Below, piece after piece: positions 45,784 to 55,150 of a DNA stretch of 64,000 nt. Position 1 is the stretch's first letter, and every line of letters starts with the position of its first letter. Source of the DNA: Paenibacillus hexagrammi (lineage in GTDB: Bacteria > Bacillota > Bacilli > Paenibacillales > NBRC-103111); NCBI RefSeq assembly GCF_021513275.1, contig NZ_CP090978.1:2604001-2668000 (forward strand), given 5' to 3'. Position numbers and translations under genes: made by a program. A model generated the notes under the pieces. It ran no database searches and was not told where the DNA came from. It saw only the letters and a program-made list of their open reading frames with translations.

Positions 45784-46260
45784 TCACTCATTCGAGTTTA
45801 GCTTCAAACAGTAGACGGGTTCATCGTGAAATCCTTTTTCAATTTCTCCAGTCGGTTTGAATCCCATCTTCTCATAGGTACGAATGGCCCTTTCGTTGTT
45901 ATGGATGACCGATAAATAAATTTCTTTGCATTCGTACAAGTCAACCATTGTATCAATAATGGCTTGGAGAATCGCCTTTCCATACCCTTTTCCTTGATAC
46001 GGATGCCCCAGCATCACGCTGATCAATTCATAGCGTTCATGTTCTTTTCTATACCCGAAGCTTGCAAATCCGATTAAGGTGCCACCATCATAAATTGCTC
46101 TTGCAGTAAAACCATACACATGACAAACTCCAAGAAAGAAAACATTAGAGCCCACCCATCTTTCGAAAATTTGGATTCTCGTCTCTTGAACTTCGTCTGA
46201 CTTTAACTGAATGAGATCCCAAAAATTATCTTCTGTAACCTCGGCTAGAATAATATTCAT
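45784..46260 (-). CDS. GNAT family N-acetyltransferase
   Basis: A 158-residue acetyltransferase with ISVMLGHPYQGKGYGKAILQ (acetyl-CoA motif Q/R-x-x-G-x-G/A), IYLSVIHNNERAIRTYEKMG and a C-terminal PVYCLKL strand. It resembles diamine/spermidine acetyltransferases in the final YEKMGF region but substrate cannot be fixed. ATG 46260 follows GGAGG. Confidence 0.85.
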   Translation of the reverse strand: MNIILAEVTEDNFWDLIQLKSDEVQETRIQIFERWVGSNVFFLGVCHVYGFTARAIYDGGTLIGFASFGYRKEHERYELISVMLGHPYQGKGYGKAILQAIIDTMVDLYECKEIYLSVIHNNERAIRTYEKMGFKPTGEIEKGFHDEPVYCLKLNSNE

Positions 46261-46366
46261 TTTAGTCCTCCAATATCGTTTTGTGAAATGAAACATCGTT
46301 TGATTTCATGTTATCAAATCACAACTGCGATCCACAGAGGTATCTTCGTTATACACAATTATTCCG

Positions 46367-46900
46367 CTACCCTACCCTCGTGCGCTTCTCCAAGTAATAA
46401 TTTCGCAACAAAATAAAAACAGAAATATTTAGACTGACAGTAATCAAATAAACCATGTAAGAATACCAAAATTTCCAGTTATAGTAGGTATATAAATCGA
46501 AATACTCTGCTGAAATCCATTCTAGGCCCACAAGGAACAAAGAGGATAGCACGATAAATACGGCGGTTCCCCACTTTTTAAAATAAGATGGATACCCATT
46601 AGAGTATATACTTAATACGATGAGCATGGTCATTGGGTATACAAATAAATGAAGAATAAAATCGAAGAGCTCCCCACTATTTCGATCTAATGTATCGTAC
46701 AAATTAAGCGGGTTTCCTGCAAGAAAGTAATCTCCCATTACAGTTAAATAAATGTTGAAGGTATATAGAAAATAAAACATAGAAGGTTCCATTCTCCTGG
46801 GAATCAGCTTTAATAAACTAGCCATCAAAAGAAAAATGACAATCGTGTAGATTTCATTCGTATCAAATCGAACAGGCAGCAACGGCTTGATCCAATTCAT
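46367..46900 (-). CDS. CBO0543-type membrane protein A
   Basis: A 177-residue protein with five membrane helices, beginning with a soluble-side MNWIKPLLPVRFDTNEIY and containing aromatic-rich loops (WISAEYFDLYTYYNWKFWYS). The layout (YxxGxPLNLYDT-type loop, ExxS..FxLYxYxxW) fits the CBO0543 family of uncharacterised Bacillales membrane proteins. Its start overlaps the stop of the upstream membrane protein gene by four bases. Confidence 0.65.
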   Translation of the reverse strand: MNWIKPLLPVRFDTNEIYTIVIFLLMASLLKLIPRRMEPSMFYFLYTFNIYLTVMGDYFLAGNPLNLYDTLDRNSGELFDFILHLFVYPMTMLIVLSIYSNGYPSYFKKWGTAVFIVLSSLFLVGLEWISAEYFDLYTYYNWKFWYSYMVYLITVSLNISVFILLRNYYLEKRTRVG

Positions 46901-47373
46901 GCGTGAATTCCTTCTCGGTATCGGATTTTTCTATAAATGCGCACACTTAGTATCATCAACATGATTATCAAGACATCAAAAATGATGGTGTAAATCCTAT
47001 AACTGGTTTGTTGAATGATTGCACCGATCCACTTATTGACATACTCTAACCCCATATTGATACAAATCCAAAGACAACTACCTATTACAAATTGTAAGAA
47101 CTTATGCAGAAATAAGAAGCTAATGACCCATACTAATAAAGCTGGGATGATAAAACTGTACTCCATTTGTAAAATGAGAAGCCCCTCAACTCCTCTTGCA
47201 ATCTGGAAGAATAGATAAACGGATTCAGTTACCCGGAAATAAATGATCATAAAGATCGATGCGAACATAAAGAACATGATGATTTCTAAAGCCGAGAAAT
47301 ATTTCACTAGAAAGATTAAAGATACGGTTGTAATGGCGGAAAGGCAGGCTAATATCAATATTGGAAACATCAT
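46897..47373 (-). CDS. small membrane protein, partner of the CBO0543-type gene
   Basis: A 158-residue protein with five or six membrane helices and Tyr/Trp-rich loops (LWICINMGLEYVNKWIGAII). ATG 47373 has GAGG six bases upstream; a GTG at 47388 overlaps the ribosome site. It is translationally coupled to the gene at 46367. Not recognised beyond being of the same general kind. Confidence 0.6.
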   Translation of the reverse strand: MMFPILILACLSAITTVSLIFLVKYFSALEIIMFFMFASIFMIIYFRVTESVYLFFQIARGVEGLLILQMEYSFIIPALLVWVISFLFLHKFLQFVIGSCLWICINMGLEYVNKWIGAIIQQTSYRIYTIIFDVLIIMLMILSVRIYRKIRYREGIHA

Positions 47374-47521
47374 GATGATCCTCACCACCTGTCAACGAAA
47401 TGGTCAAACGTATCTTTTGCCAATCCATTTGGTTTTATTCTCCTTCAAGTGCTTACCGTTGCATCACCATAACACCTATTGGTCATACTAGATCTTATCC
47501 GCTAAGGGAGTTTGATATATC

Positions 47522-48034
47522 ATGGTTGCGTGTACGTACTCGATCCTTTGGATCCTAACAGCCATTCGATTCGCAGATCGCAATTGGAGGCCTTATTATC
47601 CAACCATGCTTTTTGCAGCGCTATCTAATGCTCTTTATGAAATCATTTGTTATCGATACCAGCTATGGCAAATGGAACCCAACGGTTTACCCGTTGCAAT
47701 GATTCCCATGCTTCTCCTTATATTGATTGGCATGCCGTTATCTACCTGGGTGTACCTATCTAACTATCCCACCCAAACAGGTTTCTTTAAGCAAGGAAGC
47801 TACATTGCTTTTTTCACACTTATATTTGTGCTTTTGGAATTGATTTCGGTCCAATTGGGCTCGATCACCTATCATAACGGATGGAATCTATGTTGGTCTT
47901 TCGTTTTCGATCTTATTATGTTTATTATGTTGAGGGTTCATCATCGGCATCCATTAGTCGGCCTTGTGTTCTCTGTGATTTATACAGGACTATTGTTGAT
48001 CCTTTTTGATGTTTCCTTTGATAAAATGAAATGA
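47522..48034 (+). CDS. CBO0543-type membrane protein B
   Basis: A 170-residue protein with five helices. WRPYYPTMLFAALSNALYEI is shared in pattern with WRLYYPTVLYLSFCNLLYFF of the gene at 61131, and the end FDLIMFIMLRVHHRHPLVGL matches the restored end of that gene (FVMFYMLELHHKNAPRALIF). Ribosome site GGGAG. Followed by a strong terminator. Function unknown. Confidence 0.7.
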   Translation: MVACTYSILWILTAIRFADRNWRPYYPTMLFAALSNALYEIICYRYQLWQMEPNGLPVAMIPMLLLILIGMPLSTWVYLSNYPTQTGFFKQGSYIAFFTLIFVLLELISVQLGSITYHNGWNLCWSFVFDLIMFIMLRVHHRHPLVGLVFSVIYTGLLLILFDVSFDKMK

Positions 48035-48035
48035 A

Positions 48036-48080
48036 AAAAGGGTTCACTTATTAGAAAATTCTAATAGGTGAGCCCTTTTT
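48036..48080 (+). terminator. intrinsic terminator
   Basis: An 18-base near-perfect hairpin (AAGGGTTCACTTATTAGA against TCTAATAGGTGAGCCCTT) ends in TTT, directly behind the CBO0543-type gene. Confidence 0.88.
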
Positions 48081-48158
48081 CGTCGGTGCTAAGGAGCCAT
48101 GTGGTTAGGAGGTCAGCTGGGCACCCTGGTTGATGTAACAGACCTATGCATGCTACTC

Positions 48159-49409
48159 TCATGTGTTGTGTTTCTTCAAACGAATAATTGAAAAACTACA
48201 TCTCCTTATTAACCAACCTACTCCCAGCAATGATAAAGGAACTACAGGATAAAAATATCGAGATGTTGGGGCGAAAGGCAGATATACAAGAATACTAATT
48301 CCTATAAGAATACCAACCCATACGATCCTCCTGTCATTTTTCCATTCAACAAATAAGGAAAGCAACCAACTAAGCAGTCCCATAATAACAATAATTCTAT
48401 GCAGACGAATCAATATAAGATTGTGGATACCTAAAAAACCAGAATAGATATCTTTCAAAAGTATCCATATCTTGCCTACTGTATACCATTTCATATAAAG
48501 TAACGGCTCGTTTTGAAAGCCTTCTTTTATTCTTTCCATGGCCATTCTTTTCATAACTGCAGGGTCATTACTTACATCTATAGGTGGATTTTCGTTATAA
48601 GGAAACGTCCCCCAAAGTAATGGGTTCCCAGCTTGTTCTGCCAACCAAACCCATTTATGCAAAATAAATAAATTCCGTATCCACCAAGGAAGCATTATAG
48701 TTATGAAACCAGTGAGTATAAGAAGACCACTTTGTAAAACAACACGTTTTTTTACAAAAAATACTATTAAGCATGTTAAAAATAAGCCAAGGAATGGCAC
48801 GATAGCAGGTCGAATCAATACAACGACTCCGAAAATCAGACCAAGAGTCAGTGATTGTAACTTAGTTGGTAAGTCATTATCTAAGTACCGAACCAATAGT
48901 AAAACAAATAATAGAAAAAAAGCACCATAGAGGGTCTCAGTCAACAAATAACTTGGAGCCAAAATAAATGAAGGATGCAAATAGTAAAGTATTAACAAGA
49001 TACAGGATATTGGAAAGCTTCGGAGTAGTTTCAAAGAAATCAAGTAAAGAAATATTCCGGTAACAGCATCCATCACAAGCTGGGTTAACTGAATCTCTTT
49101 TATTGGTGGCTCTACTCCATATCCAAATATAAGGTAGCAAGCTGCCAAAAATAAAGGATAACCAGGAGTAGTAAAAGCATTAGGTTCAGTTGAGTATGCA
49201 TAAGGTGCATATCCGTAAATTCCTTTCTCGATCAACTGTCTTGCTGCCAAATCGTAGCCTACTTCATCACCAGCTAAGCGAACCTGCATTTGTTGAAAAA
49301 AATCCTCCTTATTCCAGTCAATAAAATAAAAACGTAACCATACTCCAATTCCTACAATTAAGATAAATGTAACACATTTTATTAACAATACTTGTGAAGA
49401 TCGATTCAT
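48159..49409 (-). CDS. GT39/PMT-like membrane glycosyltransferase
   Basis: A 416-residue protein with about ten membrane helices. The first outer loop carries an acidic site (RLAGDEVGYDLAARQLIEKG) followed by TTPGYPLFLAACYL, as in dolichyl-phosphate-mannose/undecaprenyl-phosphate-sugar dependent GT-C enzymes. It should transfer a lipid-linked sugar on the outer face of the membrane. No neighbouring sugar genes are present. Acceptor unknown. Confidence 0.78.
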   Translation of the reverse strand: MNRSSQVLLIKCVTFILIVGIGVWLRFYFIDWNKEDFFQQMQVRLAGDEVGYDLAARQLIEKGIYGYAPYAYSTEPNAFTTPGYPLFLAACYLIFGYGVEPPIKEIQLTQLVMDAVTGIFLYLISLKLLRSFPISCILLILYYLHPSFILAPSYLLTETLYGAFFLLFVLLLVRYLDNDLPTKLQSLTLGLIFGVVVLIRPAIVPFLGLFLTCLIVFFVKKRVVLQSGLLILTGFITIMLPWWIRNLFILHKWVWLAEQAGNPLLWGTFPYNENPPIDVSNDPAVMKRMAMERIKEGFQNEPLLYMKWYTVGKIWILLKDIYSGFLGIHNLILIRLHRIIVIMGLLSWLLSLFVEWKNDRRIVWVGILIGISILVYLPFAPTSRYFYPVVPLSLLGVGWLIRRCSFSIIRLKKHNT

Positions 49410-49609
49410 TAGATCCTCTCCCTACTGAAAATCAGTTTTAGTTATTCTCAGTATCTTCCAAAACGGTGGACATTATTCTACTTCCCTTAATCGATCAAGT
49501 TAAATCCAACAATTATTTCTTCGAATTGCGCATAACAAGTAAACTTGGTGGGAAACTGAAAACGATTAACGAATCAAATTATTCTAAAACCCCCAAGGAG
49601 GATCAGAAA

Positions 49610-50754
49610 TTGAAGTGGAAACCAATCTTATTGTCGTTTATGATAATTACAACCTTGTTTGAAATTGCTCCGGATAAGACATCAGCACATGTTACTCCAA
49701 ATAATGAAGTATCCATAGAATTTCAAGCAGATAAAAAACTGTTTAATGATTACGGAATTAGTGATTCTGACATTATAAAACTTGGTAGTTTTGCAGAGAT
49801 ACTTCAGAATTTCATTCAAAATGAGCATATTTCAAAAGAAAATGCAGTCCAAATAAAAGAAGATTATTTAAAACCAATTACCAGTAAAACCAGACGATAT
49901 AACGTTCAAAGTGGTATGGTTATTACGGAAACGGAGCTTTCCCAGGAAGTGGAGCAGAAGAAAAATATTATAAGGATAAAAAGATGACACGAGGACTGGC
50001 ACCTGATATGAGGGCCGGATTTACCTGCTCAAAACCACAGAGCTGGAACGAAGGGTATCATTATATTGTTGAATCAAAATACGGCTATAATAAAGCAAGT
50101 GGAAAAATAATTCTCCCGTGGGGAGTGGCTTTTACACACACGGCGATAAACTTAGAAGGAAAGCGCGTACAGAATGAAGTACCTTATATCATGTTTGGTA
50201 TATACACAACAACGCATGGAGTTGATGCTGGGGTATTCTATGATTCTGGTCCTTCTAGAGAATCAACTGGTACTGCTGGGTATTATATTTTCCTTCAAGG
50301 AGGTCCGGATGTCGGTTTTTTGGCTGGCAGTGTTCGTGTTCCTACAGGGTATCCACTCTCCCTAGTTGTGATTGAACAAAATAATGCAGTTGACATCACC
50401 GTGTTTCAAAGAACAACTACTGAGTTCAAGCAAGTCGCTCACGAAAATTGGACTATCCCGACTACTTACCGTTTTACAGCAAGTGGGGGTAATACACGAC
50501 TAACAAGAGAAACAAGCTTTGCACAACATTGCGGTGGTGAGTCAGATTCGTATATGTTAGGCACTACCTGGGAAGAAATCTACTTGTACAACAACTCCGG
50601 TTATTCTTTATGGACACCTACGTTAACATTAACTCAAACTTGGAAATTAGGTAATACAGCGGTCACAGAAGCTGCTGCTGCAGATTATGCTAAAAAGTAC
50701 AATTACGCAGCATTTTATAATGATCAAGAGGATATTGATTACAGACCCGATTAA
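49610..50754 (+). pseudogene. secreted protein of unknown function, frameshifted
   Basis: The first ORF (TTG 49610, AAGGAGG upstream) has a signal peptide (KWKPILLSFMIITTLF, cleavage near TSAHV) and about 100 soluble residues ending QSGMVIT. One extra G near 49925-49930 (ACGGGAAAC) would continue in the other frame as GNGAFPGSGAEEKYYKDKKM and TRGLAPDMRAGFTCSKPQSW, joining the 256-codon ORF that otherwise starts at 49984 without a signal peptide. The second part is beta-rich (YIMFGIYTTTHGVDAGVFYD). Restored length is about 381 residues. The alternative of two genes with an ATGA overlap is less attractive because the second lacks an export signal. Not recognised. Confidence 0.65.
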
Positions 50755-50777
50755 ATATAATGATGCTTCAGCCTCTT

Positions 50778-50828
50778 ACAGCGGTAGCCTTTGACTTGGA
50801 GATAAAGTCTAAGAATACCGCTGTTTTG
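50778..50828 (+). terminator. terminator behind the secreted-protein gene
   Basis: ACAGCGGTA (50778-50786) pairs with TACCGCTGT (50816-50824), with an inner GACTT/AAGTC stem, followed by TTTGTT. Confidence 0.7.
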
Positions 50829-51165
50829 TTAATTAATAACTCAAAGACAACTATCACATTAATCCCGGCATCTGTTATCTGATAATCACGGTCTAGATGC
50901 TTGCTTGAGAATCACACATTTGTCATCAATAGATTTCATTTGTTATATTGCGTAGTAAACTACGAGGACTTTGCTGAGAAATGTAGTAGCCTGCCTGAAT
51001 ACCTGTTGAATAACAGCTTTATCGTATTTGGATTTATAGCTCAATGGTTTGGAGAACACCAGGTCACAATCTTAAAAAAACAGTTCGATTTAATCATCGG
51101 AAACTAGTTTCATGCTTGGGAGTACGATTTACAAACCTTTGGACAATACAAGCGAACACATAATC
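50829..51165. other. intergenic region
   Basis: A 68-codon plus-strand frame starting with TTG at 50901 has no ribosome site and no recognisable domain. I see nothing else here. Confidence 0.4.
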
Positions 51166-52051
51166 TCAAGCAAACATCTGCTTCATAAAAGTAATCCATT
51201 CCCGCGCCGCGAAAGATAAATAACCATTCCGCCGCCAAATCATAGCCAGATGCCATGGTATCACCGGCTGGGTCAACGGAATGACACGCAGACGCTTGGG
51301 GTCCAATTCCTTGCAAACCGCTTCCGGCAGCAGCGCGATCCCCATGTTAGCCCCCACCATTTCACAAATAAAATCCCACTGTGTGCTCTTATATACCACA
51401 TTCGGATAAAACCCTTGCTCCTCACAAGCTGCAAGTATTCGGTCATGCAAGGCAAATTCTTCATGGAACAGAAGAAACGGCTCATCTTTCAGCTCAGTGA
51501 GCGCGGCCTCTTCTCGCGCAGCCATCCAATGTGAGGAAGAGACGACTAACATCAAGCGCTGCCTGACAATACAAAAAGACTCGAACAGTTCCTCATTGGT
51601 AGGCAGCAGGATGACGCCGATATCAAGCTCACCGGAGCCGACTTCGGCCTCCACTCTTTTGGCTCCGTGCTCGACAAGCTGCAACGAGATCTTTGGATAC
51701 TGTTCGTGAAACTTCCCGATAATTTGAGGAAAGAAGCTCACCCCCACCATTGGAGGCAGTCCAATGCGGACACGGCCGATCTTGGCCTGCATTAATTCAT
51801 CAAGACGCGATGTCATATTTTCAAAGGATTGCACCATCTGTTGAGCTTCCGCAAACAAAATGGAGCCTGCATCCGTTAGAACGATTTTTTTACTACCGGT
51901 GCGTTCGAATAGAACAACTCCCAGCTCGTCTTCGATCGATTTGATGGTTTTACTTATGGTTGGTTGCGTAATGAAGAGTGCCTGCGCAGCTTTTGGTAAA
52001 GCTTTGGGTACGGACCACTTCCAAAAAGTACTGTAAATGACGTATATCCAC
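51166..52051 (-). pseudogene. cidR: LysR regulator of the cid locus, frameshifted in its N-terminus
   Basis: The body of the protein (TQPTISKTIKSIEDELGVVL, effector domain to the end) is in one frame, but the conserved first 24 residues are one frame over: GTG 52051 with AGGAGG upstream reads VDIRHLQYFLEVVRTQSFTK, the canonical LysR opening. An extra base in the A run (TTTT on plus at 51991-51994) breaks it. Divergent placement in front of cidA and cidB, as for CidR, which activates cidABC under acetate or overflow metabolism, supports the name. The frame without this correction opens with an unnatural sequence. Confidence 0.78.
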
Positions 52052-52170
52052 TCGTCATCCTCCTTTTTTCTTTCCATAGAGAAATGGAATGAAAATCATT
52101 CTGTATATGTATTTTACCTATGAAAGAAGCTGCAGTACACTTTCTTTTGAAGGGAAAGGGGATCGTGACC

Positions 52171-52542
52171 GTGCATACTTGTTTCAGAATGTTTGCTCAA
52201 ATCTTCGTATTCATTGTAATGTCTTGGATCATGAACAAGCTTGTTCTCTGGCTTCATATCCCAGTGCCCGGCAGTATTCTCGGTATGATTCTTGTGTTTT
52301 TGCTGCTTCAAATGAGGGTGGTCCCTCGCAGCTTTCTGGAGGCAGGCTCCAATCGGCTTATTTCGACGATGCTGTTGTTCTTTATACCACCGGCTGTCGG
52401 TATCGTTTCTTATGGACAGCTGCTGATTAGTAAGGGTCTCCAGATTGTTCTTGTCATTATGCTTGGAACCATGATCGTTATGATAAGCAGTGGACTTATC
52501 GCCCAAGGCATTGCAAAATGGAAGGAGACTTCTCAACCATGA
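52171..52542 (+). CDS. cidA: CidA/LrgA family holin-like protein
   Basis: A protein of about 124 residues with four membrane helices and the family pattern IPVPGSILGMILVFLLLQ and FIPPAVGIVSY. CidA-type proteins behave like holins and act with CidB in murein hydrolase release, export and programmed death. GTG 52171 is placed by AAAGGGG; GTG 52165 or ATG 52120 are alternatives. It is translationally coupled to cidB (ATGA overlap). Confidence 0.88.
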   Translation: MHTCFRMFAQIFVFIVMSWIMNKLVLWLHIPVPGSILGMILVFLLLQMRVVPRSFLEAGSNRLISTMLLFFIPPAVGIVSYGQLLISKGLQIVLVIMLGTMIVMISSGLIAQGIAKWKETSQP

Positions 52543-53219
52543 TCATGGCAGCAGCAAGCCTTGTTGTGACGGTGTTCATCTATATGGGAGCAAATTGGCT
52601 TTATCGGTATAAACCGATTCTGATTCTGTCTCCATTACTTCTTACACCAACAGTTTTGGTTATCCTATTACTTGCTACTCATACCCAATATAACACCTAT
52701 AATTCAGGTGCTCACTGGCTCTCCGATATGCTGCAGCCGGCTACAATCGCACTAGCCATCCCCTTATCAAAGCACTTTGAGCTTGTCAAAAAGCATGCTG
52801 CCGAAATCTTGATCAGTGTGCTGACGGGATCCGCCGTTGCCGTCGCTTCGTCGCTTTGGCTTGCCAAAGAACTGCGATTGGATCCGAACCTCATCTATAG
52901 TCTGATTCCGCATTCAGCGACAACGCCCATTGCTATGGCCGTTTCGCAGTCCATTGGCGGCGTACCCACCATTACAGCGGTTGCTGTGATGATTACAGGC
53001 ATCTTCGGTTCCTTGATTGGACCTTCCATAATTAGAATGTGCAACATCCGAAACGATGTGGCCCGAGGGGTGCTGCTTGGCACGAGCGCGCACGGAGCCG
53101 GGACTTCCAAGGCATTCGAATTTAGCAGTATAACGGGAACCGTATCAAGCATTTCAATGATCCTTGCAGCTGTCTTGACGTTGTTTATTACACCTTGGAT
53201 TCTAGCCGTATGCTTTTAA
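52539..53219 (+). CDS. cidB: CidB/LrgB family membrane protein
   Basis: A 226-residue protein with about seven helices. Family landmarks are LQPATIALAIPLSKHFELVK, SLIPHSATTPIAMAVSQSIG and GTSAHGAGTSKAFEFSSITG. It is the partner of CidA; plant and bacterial homologues export glycolate or pyruvate. ATG 52539 overlaps the cidA stop. Confidence 0.92.
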   Translation: MIMAAASLVVTVFIYMGANWLYRYKPILILSPLLLTPTVLVILLLATHTQYNTYNSGAHWLSDMLQPATIALAIPLSKHFELVKKHAAEILISVLTGSAVAVASSLWLAKELRLDPNLIYSLIPHSATTPIAMAVSQSIGGVPTITAVAVMITGIFGSLIGPSIIRMCNIRNDVARGVLLGTSAHGAGTSKAFEFSSITGTVSSISMILAAVLTLFITPWILAVCF

Positions 53220-53242
53220 TTGAACAAGAAGGGGTCTTACAT

Positions 53243-54145
53243 GTGCTCAAACATTCGAGGGTGACAACCGTCCTGCTCATCACCTTTTTGGTCCTTGTCT
53301 GGGGGGTTAACTGGCCCTTATCCAAATATGCGTTAGCTTATATGCCCCCTATACTATTCTCAGGAACCAGAACCTTGTTAGGAGGCTTCCTGCTGCTGTT
53401 CATCGCCATTCCAAGAATTAGAAAACTTCGATTCAAACAAACATGGAGCATTTATCTGATATCCGCGGTCGTCAATGTCATGTTCTATTACGGCTTACAA
53501 ACGATCGGACTTAACTATTTGCCTTCAGGCTTATTCTCGGCTATAGTCTTCCTTCAGCCTGTGCTAGTCGGCATTTTTTCGTGGATGTGGCTTGGAGAAT
53601 CGATGAACGGGTTGAAAATTATCGGACTTATTCTGGGGTTCGCTGGAGTCGGCATTATTTGCTTAGGCTCAGGAGGCCTTTCCGGCCATATTTCTGTTGC
53701 GGGGATAGCCCTTGCCCTGGGATCGGCGCTGAGCTGGGCGTTAGGCACCATTTACGTAAAAAAAATAGGGCCTCGTGTAGACCCTATCTGGCTGGTAACG
53801 CTCCAATTATTAGTTGGCGGATTGCTGATGACTGTTCTCGGGTCTCAAGTAGAAAGCTGGTCTGAGGTCTTGTGGAAGCCTGCTTTTATCTGGAGCTTAT
53901 TGTTTATTTCCATATTTGTCATTGCCATCGGCTGGATTGTCTTTTACAGGCTTATCGATGCCGGTGAAGCAAGTAAAGTTGCTTCTTATACGTTTCTGAT
54001 TCCGTTAATCGCAATTTTCACGGGAACGCTTTTTTATCACGAACCGTTTTCCGTTTCGCTTTTCGCGGGTCTCGTGTTGATTCTGCTTAGCATCGTTTTT
54101 GTGAACCGAAAGTCTGCCCGCGGTGTAAGAAGTGTTAGGAAATGA
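53243..54145 (+). CDS. EamA/DMT family transporter
   Basis: A 300-residue transporter with ten helices and two EamA repeats (WGVNWPLSKYALAYMPPILF; GSALSWALGTIYVKKIGPRV). GTG 53243 is the likely start (AAGGGG upstream), 23 bases after cidB, so it may be co-transcribed with the cid genes. Export of an amino acid or related metabolite is typical for the family; the cargo is unknown. Confidence 0.87.
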   Translation: MLKHSRVTTVLLITFLVLVWGVNWPLSKYALAYMPPILFSGTRTLLGGFLLLFIAIPRIRKLRFKQTWSIYLISAVVNVMFYYGLQTIGLNYLPSGLFSAIVFLQPVLVGIFSWMWLGESMNGLKIIGLILGFAGVGIICLGSGGLSGHISVAGIALALGSALSWALGTIYVKKIGPRVDPIWLVTLQLLVGGLLMTVLGSQVESWSEVLWKPAFIWSLLFISIFVIAIGWIVFYRLIDAGEASKVASYTFLIPLIAIFTGTLFYHEPFSVSLFAGLVLILLSIVFVNRKSARGVRSVRK

Positions 54146-54172
54146 CCAGCCGGCTTGGATCCGAGATGCCGC

Positions 54173-55150
54173 TCATGAACGAAACGTATCGGCGGCATTC
54201 ATCGGATTCCATCCATCTTCCCCCGCCAATACCCGATGGGTGTCATAGGCCTCCGCCACCTGCTCTGTCAGCTGCTCGGACCAAGCAATCCGCTTGCCGC
54301 TTACCGCGCCTGGACCTTCGTTCCTATACTCGGCGAACACCAGCTCGGTGACGCTCTCTTGATCGTTCCACGGGTCCCAACCCTCCCGCTTGATATGCTC
54401 GCCGAGCCAGCAGTGCAGGAAAGCAACCTTCGCATAGTTCCGCCAAGGGCGTCCCAGTCCGACTGACTCCGCAGGAGCTTCCCCTGTCAATCTGCAGCCG
54501 ACAAATACATAGCCATACGCCGCCTCTTGCGGCGTTGATGCTGCCGTCACCCACCCCATGCCTGTGGACACAATCTCACAATTCAGAAACACCGCTGTCG
54601 CGGAACCGAATATAAAATCAATATCGCCCTCGATATAACATCGCTCATAGAATTGCCGTACAAGACGCCGCGGCAGCCCTTCCCGCGGTCCGCCGAAGGT
54701 GGCGCGGTCTCTCGGCTTGGGCGGCAGCGGCCCCGTGAACAGCGTATCCTGATGGCCGAGGAACCGGCAATCCCGGAAGGAGACGCGGTCCCCATCCACA
54801 TAGGCAGCCAAGGCCTGCCCAACCTCTTCCCCTTTGCCCGCCGTATTCTCGATGCTCAGTCCTTCGACCGTAATATCGTCTGCGCCGATTAAGAGTGTGT
54901 ACGAATGGAAGGTATGGTACGGTTCCCCGTCCGGAAATCGTTTCAGCGCATAATCATCATATGTGAGAATCGTCGTTTCAGCAGACTCACCGATCAGGCT
55001 GATGCCCGGCTTCTCTAGATGCAGCTTTTCCTTGTAGACACCGCTCTTGATATGTATCACCGTGCGTTCCGTTCTGTCCGCTTCAAGCTGGTCGAGAGCA
55101 TCCTGAATACGGACATAATCCCCGCTTCCGTCTGCAGCTACAATGATCAT
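54173..55150 (-). CDS. pectinesterase, CE8 family, cytoplasmic
   Basis: A 325-residue right-handed beta-helix enzyme that removes methyl groups from pectin. Catalytic residues are visible: the Gln/Asp of FLGHQDTLF, the Asp of GDIDFIFGSATAVF and the Arg of GLGRPWRNYAKV. It has no signal peptide, so it should act inside the cell on imported methylated oligogalacturonides. ATG 55150 overlaps the stop of the preceding binding-protein gene. It closes the five-gene operon. Confidence 0.9.
   Translation of the reverse strand: MIIVAADGSGDYVRIQDALDQLEADRTERTVIHIKSGVYKEKLHLEKPGISLIGESAETTILTYDDYALKRFPDGEPYHTFHSYTLLIGADDITVEGLSIENTAGKGEEVGQALAAYVDGDRVSFRDCRFLGHQDTLFTGPLPPKPRDRATFGGPREGLPRRLVRQFYERCYIEGDIDFIFGSATAVFLNCEIVSTGMGWVTAASTPQEAAYGYVFVGCRLTGEAPAESVGLGRPWRNYAKVAFLHCWLGEHIKREGWDPWNDQESVTELVFAEYRNEGPGAVSGKRIAWSEQLTEQVAEAYDTHRVLAGEDGWNPMNAADTFRS

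Noticed and set aside
49984..50754. Independent cytoplasmic protein gene
   Set aside because: The upstream signal-peptide ORF joins it after a one-base correction, and the internal ATG has no good ribosome site of its own.
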